Positions 19,248-27,392 of a stretch of 64,000 bases of DNA are shown here, one piece after another. The translations under genes were made by a program, and so were the position numbers. Under the pieces are notes generated by a model, which was not told where the DNA came from, made no database searches, and was given only the letters and a program-made list of their open reading frames with translations. Location: the NCBI RefSeq assembly GCF_900170025.1, contig NZ_FWEX01000006.1:638501-702500 (forward strand), given 5' to 3'. This DNA is from Nitrospira sp. ND1. GTDB taxonomy: Bacteria > Nitrospirota > Nitrospiria > Nitrospirales > Nitrospiraceae. Position 1 is the first letter of the stretch. Each line of letters starts with the position of its first letter.

Positions 19248-19276
19248 TTGACAGGTGTCACGCACCACATTACACT
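19248..19276 (+). promoter_or_regulatory. Sigma-70 promoter of higBA
   Basis: TTGACA at 19248-19253 and TACACT at 19271-19276 with an ideal spacer of 17 bases. Transcription would start about 7 bases after the -10 box, which falls on the GTG start codon of higB at 19283. The mRNA would then be leaderless. Confidence 0.7.
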
Positions 19277-19282
19277 TCTCTC

Positions 19283-19564
19283 GTGATCAAAACCTTTGCT
19301 GACAAGCATACGAGGGAGCTGTTCGAGGAAGGTAGATCGAAGCGGTTTCCGCCTGGAGTCTGGGAGCGAGCGTTGAGGAAGCTGGAATATCTGGATCTCG
19401 CGACGAGCGTGACGGACTTGAAAGTTCCCCCGAGCAACCGGCTTCATAGGCTCGAGCGAGAGAGGGCTGGTCAATATTCGATTTCCGTCAACGATCAGTG
19501 GCGGATCTGCTTTCGGTTCGACGGCGGTGATGCGTACGACGTTGAGATGACGGATTATCACTGA
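19283..19564 (+). CDS. higB: HigB-family mRNA interferase toxin
   Basis: A 93-residue toxin of the RelE/ParE fold, HigB type, which cleaves mRNA on the ribosome. The family start MIKTFADKHTRELFEEG fixes the GTG at 19283. Later motifs are the basic LHRLERERAGQYSISVNDQW segment and the end WRICFRFDGGDAYDVEMTDYH with the C-terminal His. The antitoxin gene follows after 13 bases, the usual toxin-first order of higBA. The GTG start and apparent lack of a leader may keep toxin output low. It sits in the accessory island and may help stabilise it. Confidence 0.93.
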   Translation: MIKTFADKHTRELFEEGRSKRFPPGVWERALRKLEYLDLATSVTDLKVPPSNRLHRLERERAGQYSISVNDQWRICFRFDGGDAYDVEMTDYH

Positions 19565-19577
19565 TGCGAGGTGTGCA

Positions 19578-19892
19578 ATGAGTATCCCCAATAAGCGAGC
19601 GCGCACAGTCCGGCCTACTCATCCAGGCGTGATGCTGCGCGAGGATTTCTTGCCTGAGTATGGCTTGACGGTCTCCGGGTTTGCAAAAGCGTTGAAGGTA
19701 TCGCGCCAGACGGTGAACGAGTTGCTGCAGGAGCGCCGAGCCCTCAGTCCGGAGATGGCACTACGACTCTCTCGGTTATTCGGAAACAGCCCGGAGTTCT
19801 GGTTGAATGCTCAGCGAGCCGTCGATCTCTGGGAGGCGGCGAAAAATATCAAGGGCAAGATCAACCACATTTCCCCCCTGACCGCTGCCTAA
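19578..19892 (+). CDS. higA: HigA-family antitoxin (XRE HTH)
   Basis: A 104-residue antitoxin and autorepressor. The N-terminal THPGVMLREDFLPEYGLTVS is the HigA/VapI signature. The XRE helix-turn-helix spans about residues 33-60 (FAKALKVSRQTVNELLQERR), and FGNSPEFWLNAQ is the typical segment after it. It should bind HigB and repress the promoter at 19248. It is directly downstream of higB and in the same transcript. Confidence 0.94.
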   Translation: MSIPNKRARTVRPTHPGVMLREDFLPEYGLTVSGFAKALKVSRQTVNELLQERRALSPEMALRLSRLFGNSPEFWLNAQRAVDLWEAAKNIKGKINHISPLTAA

Positions 19893-20258
19893 CCCGGACT
19901 ATTCATGACCGCCCGCTCCGTCGTCCGATCCTCTCACCCGGCGGGGCTGTTCTCGCTCGGCTGCCCGGCCGCCTCACCGGCTCGGCGGCGCGCACAGACG
20001 TGGCGCTCTTTCGTCATCGCGCCGCGCGCCCTCCACGGACTGCCCGTACGCCTGCGTCGGCCTCACGTGCGAGCAACCTCGGCGGGCTTCGGTCGCACAC
20101 GCCTCACGAGGGCCTGTACTTCGCGTCGCCCCATGGATGAGGAACATTACTCTGTTGGCATCTAAATATGTGCCAACACTGATCAGAACCGCATTGAGTG
20201 GGCCGGGCAGGCCGGGATGTATGGTATCGATACCATTTGGTCTACATCGCGGAGCGAG
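19893..20258. other. Intergenic stretch with a perfect 16-bp palindrome
   Basis: About 365 bases without a convincing gene. An 86-codon frame at 19905-20165 is Arg/Pro/Ser-rich and looks like noise from GC-rich DNA. At 20221-20236 there is the perfect palindrome ATGGTATCGATACCAT, which could be an operator for a nearby gene. Confidence 0.4.
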
Positions 20259-20738
20259 TCACTTGGGTTCCTGCATAAGCCGACACTTGCTGATTTCCTC
20301 CAACGCGACTGCTTCCGGCACTTCTTCCAGAGTTAATGTCCCACTTGGAGTTAGCATCCAAGCAAGAGGAACGTAATCCACTTTTAGGAAATACGCTCGG
20401 TTCGGTTCCAATTTCACGTCAATGCGGCGTTTCAATTCGTCATGCTGCATGGTGAAGCTCTTCCTGCCTGGAGCGGTGACATAAGGATAGTATTCTGTTC
20501 CGTGGAGTGTGGTGAGGCTGACTCCATCGACAAATACTTCCCGCGGAAAAACATTCCATCCAAACCATGGATAGTACAGATAGACGATCGATTGCTCGGG
20601 GGCCACTTCTATTGAACGCTGAAAGAGTGGGCCTGTTGCCTTGGGAAAGCAACCTACAAGCACCGTAAGGTGAAGTAGGATGATCAAGATTCCTAGCCTC
20701 AGGTTCTGTACTCTTCTGAGTGGCCAATTTAATGCCAT
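20259..20738 (-). CDS. Lipoprotein, DUF2846-like
   Basis: A protein of about 159 residues with a basic N-terminus, a hydrophobic segment (LGILIILLHLTVLV) and the lipobox VGC, so it is probably lipid-anchored. The mature part has the pattern of DUF2846 proteins: YLYYPW near the front, VFVDG, a Tyr-Pro-Tyr turn and AYFLKVDY. The family role is unknown. The ATG at 20738 has GGGAG about 12 bases upstream. One at 20765 is also possible. It is a single gene in accessory DNA. Confidence 0.65.
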   Translation of the reverse strand: MALNWPLRRVQNLRLGILIILLHLTVLVGCFPKATGPLFQRSIEVAPEQSIVYLYYPWFGWNVFPREVFVDGVSLTTLHGTEYYPYVTAPGRKSFTMQHDELKRRIDVKLEPNRAYFLKVDYVPLAWMLTPSGTLTLEEVPEAVALEEISKCRLMQEPK

Positions 20739-20765
20739 AAAACACAGTGCTCCCGTAATTCGCAT

Positions 20766-21387
20766 ACCATTTCCGTCTTCTCTATACTTACCCTACAGAA
20801 TTCTAGGTTCACTGCTTTCTTAACTGTTGCCGAAGTCTATCATTCCCGAGTTCGCCCCATTGTGGAGCATTCCCTCCGAACACCCTGACAAAATTGCCAG
20901 CGCTGACCGCCATAGACTTTGTGACCGTGAATTGAAGGAACTGAACAGAGTTAGGTCTTGCAATCGTAGATCCGTCCTGAGCCTCCGTCCTCAGTGTGGA
21001 GCGACTGCATCCGCTCCGGGTTAGGCACGTGATGGACACGAAAATGGATGCCCCAGTTCGAGGGCACCGGCCAATGACCAGCGCTCCTCCAGACTCGGAA
21101 GAGCGGCGTGGCCTCATGAGACGCGCCGGCGCGGATGCGTAAGAAAATGAAACCACGGGAGATATGATCCGGCGCCGCAAGGAAGAAGGCTAGCGCCGAT
21201 GAGGCACCGGTAAGAGGAAGTGAGGTTTGGTGGAGGGCAAGCGATCCACCCATCGTTGGTAGCCGGGTTTTCCTTCAAAATTGAGGGAGTCGCAGTAGCT
21301 GCGTGATGTTCACACTCCAAACCGGCTCTGAGCAGAGAATGCCAGTGGAAACAGGTGATGTTAGTGTGGCCTTCAATGAGACGGAAG
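20766..21387. other. Gene-poor stretch
   Basis: About 620 bases with no gene that I can support, apart from copy 2 of the 82-bp repeat. A 100-codon minus-strand frame (20951-21253) begins in the repeat, has no ribosome-binding site and no motif, and is not called. Confidence 0.4.
21221..21302 (+). repeat. 82-bp repeat, copy 2
   Basis: Gap-free match to 17838-17919. As in copy 1, a plus-strand frame through the first part reads EVWWRA then PIVG. It includes TGGTGGAGGGCA at 21228-21239, identical to the 3' end of the tRNA-Ala gene at 41782. Confidence 0.7.
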
Positions 21388-21885
21388 TTAATGAGCTTTC
21401 ATGCGAGTTCGCCACTCCCAAGGAGGCACAGGATGCGGCTCTGCCCATAACCCCAGCTTCGCATTCCGTGCCTGACGCTCCAACTCGCCCAACCGCAGAT
21501 CCTTCGAGTACTTCCGAAACCACCACGCCAAACCAGCTCTGAGAAGTGCTTGATTCAGGCTGCGACCATCCGGCAAGAGGACTTCTGCCAGTGTCCGGCC
21601 ATAGCGATCACGGCTGTCCCCATAGACGGTGACCTCTTGCCCAAAGGCCAGCTCTGATGTGTATTCTTTGGCCCGTGTGCCGAAGGGCTGACGCTTCTCC
21701 GGGCAGTCCACTCCAATCAACCGAATCTGTTCGGCCTTGCCCTCATGCATGACGCGAATGGAATCGCCATCGATCACGCCAACCACCTTCCCGACGAACT
21801 CGGCATGCGCTACGATAGGGAGCAGCAGGCAAACGAGCAGCAAGGCAGTCGTGCGGAATCTGGCCTTATCGACGAGAGGTCCCAT
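21388..21885 (-). CDS. Thermonuclease (SNase) family protein, secreted
   Basis: A 165-residue nuclease with a signal peptide (TTALLLVCLLLPIVAHA). The staphylococcal-nuclease fold is clear: VIDGDSIRV, IRLIGVDCPEKRQPFGTRAK with catalytic Arg and Glu, and RDRYGRTLAEVLLPDG with the second Arg. It should cut DNA or RNA outside the cytoplasm. The C-terminal AGLAWWFRKYS and ARNAKLGLW segments are typical. It is divergent from the next gene. Confidence 0.92.
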   Translation of the reverse strand: MGPLVDKARFRTTALLLVCLLLPIVAHAEFVGKVVGVIDGDSIRVMHEGKAEQIRLIGVDCPEKRQPFGTRAKEYTSELAFGQEVTVYGDSRDRYGRTLAEVLLPDGRSLNQALLRAGLAWWFRKYSKDLRLGELERQARNAKLGLWAEPHPVPPWEWRTRMKAH

Positions 21886-21949
21886 TGGGACGGGAGTCTA
21901 CACCCGAACGGGATTCCACGATAGACCAATACACCGGGATGCTGAACTG

Positions 21950-22276
21950 ATGACGCGGGAACAGGTTACAGTCGGTGTAAGGCTTCGGGTCATTGCGCCG
22001 CGATGGGACGAACCGATCGGCGCCGTCGGTAGGGTCTCGGCGATGGGGTTCCTGTTCAATGACGACACATGGTGGTTCACCGTCGAGTGGTTAATGTGTC
22101 ACCCGAAGCGATCTCCTCACAGCCTGAGGATGTGGGAGGAGGACCTTCCGACATTCGAGCTCTTCACCGGCCCCATCGTGGTAGTGGCGCCCACGACGCA
22201 GACGACACGCGGCCAGGCGCGTTCGCCCTTCCCTACACAAACCATCTTGCCCTTTATGGAATCTGACGATGACTGA
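21950..22276 (+). CDS. Hypothetical protein
   Basis: A 108-residue protein of unknown function. The N-terminal half is rich in Val and Trp (RLRVIAPRWDEPIGAVGRVS, then WWFTVEW) and looks like a small beta barrel. The C-terminal 30 residues are Thr/Pro-rich and probably flexible. Its end overlaps the start of the DUF72 gene by 8 bases, so the two are probably coupled. Confidence 0.55.
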   Translation: MTREQVTVGVRLRVIAPRWDEPIGAVGRVSAMGFLFNDDTWWFTVEWLMCHPKRSPHSLRMWEEDLPTFELFTGPIVVVAPTTQTTRGQARSPFPTQTILPFMESDDD

Positions 22277-23201
22277 GACGGCCGTGCCCCCGCTCGTCCG
22301 TTTCGGCACGTCCACGTGGACTTACGAAGGTTGGCAGGGTCAAGTCTATCAGCGGCAATACACCAAGACGAGCTTTACCCGCGAATGCCTCGGGGAATTC
22401 TGTCAGTATCTCTACAATGGTCAGCCGCTCTTCCGCACAGTGGGGAATGACTCAACCTTCTACCGGCCACCATCCGCAAACCAGCTCACTCGCTACTTGA
22501 CGCAGATCCCCGAAGACTTTGAAATGTGTTTCAAGGTGTGGGAGGAGCTCACCATCCCAACCTATGCGAAGCATGCACGCTATGGCGTTCGGGCCGGACA
22601 AGCGAATCCGAACTTTCTGAACGCTTCGGCCTTCAACAAGCTCGTGCTGCAGCCCTATCGGGATGCCCAGTTCGGTCCGCACACCGGTCCATTTCTGTTT
22701 GAGTTCCAGCGCCATGGCATGGCAGCAGAGGAATTCTACGCGCGGTTGGACGCATTCTTCGCTCTGCTCCCACGAGACTTCCGCTATGCCGTGGAGATTC
22801 GAAACGCGGGTCTACTGGGCCCCGCCTACCATGAACTGCTGTGTCGGCATGGTGTCGCCCACGTCTACAACCACTGGTCCTACATGCCCTCCCTGGCCGA
22901 GCAGCACCAACGCATGGAAACCTTTACCGCCCCGTTCGCCGTATTGCGGCTCTTGACCCCGCTCAAGATGACCTATGAGGCGGCGAAGAAGCGAGCCGAA
23001 CCCTATAACAAGATTGTTGGGGAGTTGCCAGAGATGCGCCGGGACACCGTGCGACTCGTCCAGCAAGCCAGCGGCCAGAACCGAACCACCTATGTCTTGG
23101 TCAACAATCGGGCAGAAGGAAATGCGCCACTGACGATTCAGGCGCTGGTGGAAGGACTGCAAACCGATCCGATGGACGGAGCTGGCAGACTCCGGGATTA
23201 G
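22269..23201 (+). CDS. DUF72 domain protein
   Basis: A 310-residue protein of the DUF72 (YecE-like) family with a TIM-barrel fold. It opens with VRFGTSTWTYEGWQGQVYQR, close to the family's GTSGW.Y..W..FYP motif. It continues with TFYRPPS, FEMCFKVWEELTIP, FLFEFQRHG and the acidic AVEIRNAG strand. The function of DUF72 is not firmly known. It begins inside the end of the previous gene and so is likely to be co-translated. Confidence 0.88.
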   Translation: MTETAVPPLVRFGTSTWTYEGWQGQVYQRQYTKTSFTRECLGEFCQYLYNGQPLFRTVGNDSTFYRPPSANQLTRYLTQIPEDFEMCFKVWEELTIPTYAKHARYGVRAGQANPNFLNASAFNKLVLQPYRDAQFGPHTGPFLFEFQRHGMAAEEFYARLDAFFALLPRDFRYAVEIRNAGLLGPAYHELLCRHGVAHVYNHWSYMPSLAEQHQRMETFTAPFAVLRLLTPLKMTYEAAKKRAEPYNKIVGELPEMRRDTVRLVQQASGQNRTTYVLVNNRAEGNAPLTIQALVEGLQTDPMDGAGRLRD

Positions 23202-23680
23202 GCAGCCTGATCATCCCGAGAGACCCGTGACTCGAAGGGTGAAAATGTCTGGGACGCGAGAGCCTGAAGCGCGGTTTCCCTGGCTGCAAGCGCCATCTGA
23301 TACGCCCCCTCCTCTCCATACTTGGGGATCGAAAACTTCCGATGCTTGGCTTTACAGTTTTCAATGGGCCACTGGACTTCCCAGTAGAGCCGTCGTGCCC
23401 GTTTCCCTTTGGACATCTCGCACCGATCCACTCTCGTCAGACCGGAGATGCCCGACCGGTTGGTCTTCTTCAGAATCGCACAATAGGCCGGCTTACTCAG
23501 AGGGGGATGCGCCTGGATAAGCGTGTTCCGATACACTTGGGCGGCCTGGAGGGCTTGTTCCCGGCCTCCGTAGGGCCCGTCGCTGAAGTCGCGCAGGAAG
23601 ACCTGCTTCCGGCGCTGCACCCTCACCCGCCAGCAGTGCGTAGACGATGCCTTGTGATCAACCCGTCGGATATTCAGCAT
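23198..23680 (-). CDS. Protein with two AP2-like DNA-binding domains
   Basis: A 160-residue protein. The start at 23680 is supported by GCGGAG six bases upstream, while longer frames add unrelated residues. It has two repeats of an AP2/ERF-like beta-sheet plus helix unit. One has CWRVRVQRRKQVFLRDFSD and then GGREQALQAAQVYR. The second has GISGLTRVDR, YWEVQWP, and AYQMALAARETALQAL. Bacterial AP2 domains are known mainly from mobile genes, including HNH homing endonucleases. Here no nuclease domain is attached. A DNA-binding role is inferred. Confidence 0.7.
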   Translation of the reverse strand: MLNIRRVDHKASSTHCWRVRVQRRKQVFLRDFSDGPYGGREQALQAAQVYRNTLIQAHPPLSKPAYCAILKKTNRSGISGLTRVDRCEMSKGKRARRLYWEVQWPIENCKAKHRKFSIPKYGEEGAYQMALAARETALQALASQTFSPFESRVSRDDQAA

Positions 23681-23801
23681 ACGCATCTCCGCAACGTAAT
23701 TTCGAAGAAGTACCAGGACTGGGGTCTCAGATGCCAACAGGTTCACCGGCTTGTGATGGAACTCACGGCCACAACCCCAGGCTCTTCTCGCCACTAGAAG
23801 C

Positions 23802-24590
23802 TCACGGACTTGTATGGTCAAAACGATAGGCCACGGGGATCAACAAAAGCACAGGACTATCGAACTCCCAGGCAAGCATGGAGAAGGGAGCAGATCGTTC
23901 CAAGAGGGTCTTTCCGGCATCGTCGAGAATCCCCGATCCAGAGGATTGATAAACCTCAATATGCTGCAATGAACCATCTGGGCCCACCGTTGCACCAGCA
24001 ACAATATTGCCCTCCAGCTTCGACGCTATCGCCTCGACGGGATACTCCCGGTGCTTAAGAACCTCCTCCTTCACGGCTTGGATGAGGGCACGTTGGCGAG
24101 GGGATAAGGGCATCAGGTCGTATGTAATGGGGATTTGAGCCGTGAGTTGCGTCCAGGTCTCACTGGAAGGAATATCAGTGATCTGTACGGAACGCACCAA
24201 GCGGACGGCCTCGTTGTCCAAGAAGGCATTTCCAGAACTCGTCTCAACCGTCACCCTTGAGAACGTTCCGTCGCGTTCCAAGACTAAACACAGTTGCACC
24301 GTTCCCTGCCATCCATACTGGCGAGCCAGCATCGGATACGTACTATTCTTGACAATTTCCTGGTGAACCCGTTCTGCCATATTTCTCGCCACAGTTGGGC
24401 TGAAGATCGGGAATAGTGGAGGGCTGCCGTTGCCCATGAAACAGCGTGAGGGGGTGTGGGGAAAAACCGCCGAATGTGGACCATTCACCGTGATGAGACT
24501 CACTGGAAGAACGGGCGGAGAGCTCGTACATCCGTTTGAGAGACAGGCCACTACTAACAGGAAACTGGACCACCACTGGCGCGAGCGCAT
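23802..24590 (-). CDS. Lipoprotein with two TonB C-terminal-like domains
   Basis: A 262-residue protein with a signal sequence and lipobox (VVACLSNGC). Two TonB-type C-terminal modules follow. The first (about 72-158) has YPMLARQYGWQGTVQLCLVL and SSGNAFLDNEAVRLV. The second (about 170-258) has YPVEAIASKLEGNIVAGATV and SSGSGILDDAGKTLL. TonB domains normally follow a membrane anchor and a Pro-rich spacer, but here two are on a lipoprotein with no ExbB/ExbD nearby. It may bind envelope partners, not energise import. Confidence 0.75.
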   Translation of the reverse strand: MRSRQWWSSFLLVVACLSNGCTSSPPVLPVSLITVNGPHSAVFPHTPSRCFMGNGSPPLFPIFSPTVARNMAERVHQEIVKNSTYPMLARQYGWQGTVQLCLVLERDGTFSRVTVETSSGNAFLDNEAVRLVRSVQITDIPSSETWTQLTAQIPITYDLMPLSPRQRALIQAVKEEVLKHREYPVEAIASKLEGNIVAGATVGPDGSLQHIEVYQSSGSGILDDAGKTLLERSAPFSMLAWEFDSPVLLLIPVAYRFDHTSP

Positions 24591-24638
24591 AAGAGATGCC
24601 TTTCCCGAAAAAAGGAGTCTGAAGTGCGTTTGCCCACG

Positions 24639-24959
24639 TCAATGCGCGTGGTTGTTGAACAATTCAAACAGACGCTGAGACTCAGCCGGTTGTACGCGCT
24701 CAATCGCTATGCCAAACTCATTCCGCCCGGCCCACGTTACGAGCGCTTCCTCTATGCGAATGGCTTGATCTGTTCCAGGGCAGATGACGAAGAGGGAAAT
24801 TGTCATGCCGGGGGAAACCGACACCGGGCATTCAATGTGAAAGTGCCTCGGCGAGCACCCCCAAATTGTGGCCGCAACGTGCCAGTCCTGTTCGGGAAAG
24901 CTAACCATGCACGGTATCGAGAAGGATGGAGACCCGACATGCGAGGAAGCCAAGTGCAT
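24639..24959 (-). CDS. PilZ-like domain protein
   Basis: A protein of about 106 residues that looks like a small PilZ beta barrel: SFSIPCMVSF, a VSPGMTISLFVICPG segment, ALVTWAGRNEFGIAIERVQP, and a helical end with ESQRLFELF. The usual c-di-GMP motif RxxxR is not seen, so nucleotide binding is doubtful. The start is uncertain: the frame is open to 25148, but the upstream residues do not look conserved and no good ribosome-binding site marks 24959. Confidence 0.5.
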   Translation of the reverse strand: MHLASSHVGSPSFSIPCMVSFPEQDWHVAATIWGCSPRHFHIECPVSVSPGMTISLFVICPGTDQAIRIEEALVTWAGRNEFGIAIERVQPAESQRLFELFNNHAH

Positions 24960-25385
24960 GGACCAGAGTCTACGGGAGGACTGTGGATTCGCCCATTCCC
25001 CGTTGGTCGGGAATTGTGCCCCCTCTCTAGCGGGAGTTTTGTCTAGCGATACCACAACTCGGCCGATGCGATCAGCCAAGCAGGTCAAGAAGTGGTGGCA
25101 TGAATTCTGATCATGCCTTTGTCGTATGGGCCCTTGGTTGATAGACAAGGAGGATCGCGGTATGTGTCATGTGCTTCCTTCGCCTTAAAAGAGCCCCAGG
25201 GGACCAATAAAATCAATATCTTACATAATGAAACTTTCCAATCTGATACATGGTTTTACAATGGCTTACAAATAGGCTGTCCGATATAGGACGCGGACTG
25301 CACAGCCGCTGTGAGGGCAGCTAATGACCGTGTCTGCAACTGGTGCCCGGAGTGATGTACCAAGAACACATCGAGGCACAACATA

Positions 25386-26699
25386 TTAAGATGATCGAAA
25401 TCTGAGTGCCTTGAGTATTAAGCGTTTCCTTGCGACCAACGATTCACGATCCAGCGGCAGGTCTAGAAAAGCTTTGATCTGTTCAATACTGGGGAATTTA
25501 TAACCTTCGAAAATTAGAAATTCTAGAAGAGCTTCAACGTACCTCTTGAGTTGATAGACTAGTGTTTCCCCTCTTCCACCAAACTCGTCTTGATGCACCG
25601 ATGAGTTTCTGGATTCCTTTAAATGGTAGAGGACCTGACGGTGAAATGTATTGTCCTTCCAAAGAAAGACCGCTCGCCTTATGGTCACATCGGAATTTTC
25701 CTTACTAGTCTGAGTCAGATGCTCAAGCACACTCCAGAGCTTAAGAAAAATTGATTCATAATCACGCCCATCCAGCGCTCGCACATAACGCAGAAGTCCT
25801 CTCACTATAAACGCCTCGCAAGAACTGGACTTCATTTTGGCCATGGCCTTTTTCTCGTATTTCCTAAGTTTATCCCAATTCTCGGTAACGTCATAAGCTC
25901 TGATGGGCTCTTGGTAATTAGGATCATGCCACCATTTATGATCAATGATATCCAGGTCCGCCTTAAATAAAGTCTGTAGTGACCCAAGTACTATCTGATT
26001 AACGGGAGATATTGTACCGGAAGACATGCGCAGCATCTTTTTCGAGTTAAGACTTAGGTTCCATAGCGCTCTAGAGCAATCTAGAGCGTCTAAAGCCGAC
26101 CATCCAGCTTCGGTTTCTGATTTCCCCGCAGTGGATACGATACATCGCAAGTAGTCGCGTGGGAATTCCCGCGTTATAGCCTGCATAAATATAGTTTTAT
26201 ATTGGAGCTCCTTTTCTAAAACCTTCATTGGGACGTCTTGACCAAATCGAATCACATGACCGGACACTTTTATTTGCGGTAATCTCTTTCTTGATCTGAT
26301 CGAAATGCTACCGGCCATAAAAAATTTTTCGGCTGGTTTTTGCGTGTATTCGTGCTCCCTAGCGGAGATATGACTAATTAACCACTTGGAATTAAGCTTG
26401 TTTGCCTTTGCAGCAGCCATTACACCTTGTTGCGTGATTCCATGCGCGATCTCCTCCGGCAGCTCGGAAGAGAATTCAACTGATGAGATCAGCAATTGCA
26501 TGTAGTCCTCAAACCAATGTCCTGGAAATTCTACATGGCCTGCGGCATTTGTTCGTTTCTCTTTCTCAAACCAGGCTAGAGGAACAGCGGGGTCATAGCC
26601 TTTTTTCCATTGCGCGCACATAGTGTCCTTCTTGGTTCGGCAGGGATTACATCTTGCACCGTTTCTCCAGGTCGATAGTGTCTGCTCCGAGCCGGACAT
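25386..26699 (-). CDS. Apea-type HEPN domain protein
   Basis: A 437-residue protein of a kind found in defence islands. Near the N-terminus is a Cys cluster (CNPC, then Cys 8 residues later). The middle is unassigned and helical. The C-terminal third (about 310-400) looks like an Apea-type HEPN domain: LKLWSVLEHLTQTS, then YHLKESRNSSVHQDEF. The R-x4-H motif at R364 and H369 is the ribonuclease active site of HEPN toxins. It lies 18 bases after another HEPN-like gene on the same strand, in DNA clearly richer in A+T than the flanks. The ATG at 26699 is preferred to a TTG at 26705. RNase activity is inferred. Confidence 0.7.
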   Translation of the reverse strand: MSGSEQTLSTWRNGARCNPCRTKKDTMCAQWKKGYDPAVPLAWFEKEKRTNAAGHVEFPGHWFEDYMQLLISSVEFSSELPEEIAHGITQQGVMAAAKANKLNSKWLISHISAREHEYTQKPAEKFFMAGSISIRSRKRLPQIKVSGHVIRFGQDVPMKVLEKELQYKTIFMQAITREFPRDYLRCIVSTAGKSETEAGWSALDALDCSRALWNLSLNSKKMLRMSSGTISPVNQIVLGSLQTLFKADLDIIDHKWWHDPNYQEPIRAYDVTENWDKLRKYEKKAMAKMKSSSCEAFIVRGLLRYVRALDGRDYESIFLKLWSVLEHLTQTSKENSDVTIRRAVFLWKDNTFHRQVLYHLKESRNSSVHQDEFGGRGETLVYQLKRYVEALLEFLIFEGYKFPSIEQIKAFLDLPLDRESLVARKRLILKALRFRSS

Positions 26700-26717
26700 T
26701 ACCAAGGAACCTACAAT

Positions 26718-27392
26718 TCACGACGTTGAAACTTCCTCGGAGAACAATCCTCCTAGCCCGCGATCTGCTATATATGCTGATAACAAAAGCTCAAGGAACT
26801 CATCTAGCTGAGCCTGCAACTTGATTACTCGATTCAGGAAGATTCCAACCTTCTTTGTAGTATTGCTGATGTCGTCTGGAGTCTTTAGGTCGAATACGAT
26901 TAGCTCTCTTAGGACATCGGCGAGCAGGTAGGTCGTCTTTCCTTCACAAAAAATAAACTTCGATATCGCTTCGTCGCGTTCTTTGAAAACGGATACATGT
27001 CTCGCCAGCGCCTCGGCAAATTGATCGTAATCATAATGGAAAATCGCAGTATTTCTACTATCAGCCAACTGTGTCCTTAGATCATCACCGGTTGTATTTA
27101 TATCTCTCAAAGTGGTCACTGCTTCTGGTGGGAGGCTTTCCCGTAGTACTTTGAACTCACTAGAACTCTGTAACGAGCCGAGGACCACCATGGCTTCATG
27201 AAGAGTTCCGAGATAAAGCCGGTAGGCGAATCCCAGACTAGCGCGCCGCATATCCCCGAATCCTGTGAGAGATGTCATAAAGGCGACGATCTGTTGCAGG
27301 TCGTTATACGCAGCCATCATACGCAGTATATTGACGCTGAGCGGGTCTGACGGCGGAAATACTTTGGCAATAGGAAAGTTTATGACACGCAT
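26718..27392 (-). CDS. HEPN-like hypothetical protein
   Basis: A 224-residue, all-helical protein. I recognise no named family, but SRNTAIFHYDYDQFAEAL gives an R-x5-H motif at R113 and H119 in the position expected for a HEPN helix 3, and the size fits a single HEPN domain with flanking helices. The next gene, 18 bases downstream on the same strand, also has a HEPN motif. The pair could be a toxin with its partner, or a two-subunit RNase. Base composition is AT-rich, which points to recent transfer. Confidence 0.55.
   Translation of the reverse strand: MRVINFPIAKVFPPSDPLSVNILRMMAAYNDLQQIVAFMTSLTGFGDMRRASLGFAYRLYLGTLHEAMVVLGSLQSSSEFKVLRESLPPEAVTTLRDINTTGDDLRTQLADSRNTAIFHYDYDQFAEALARHVSVFKERDEAISKFIFCEGKTTYLLADVLRELIVFDLKTPDDISNTTKKVGIFLNRVIKLQAQLDEFLELLLSAYIADRGLGGLFSEEVSTS

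Noticed and set aside
19905..20165. 86-codon plus-strand frame after higA
   Set aside because: Very rich in Arg, Ser and Pro, with no ribosome-binding site, motif or hydrophobic segment. It looks like open frame noise in GC-rich DNA.
20951..21253. 100-codon minus-strand frame in the gene-poor stretch
   Set aside because: It begins in the 82-bp repeat and is only partly matched in copy 1. No start signal or motif supports translation.
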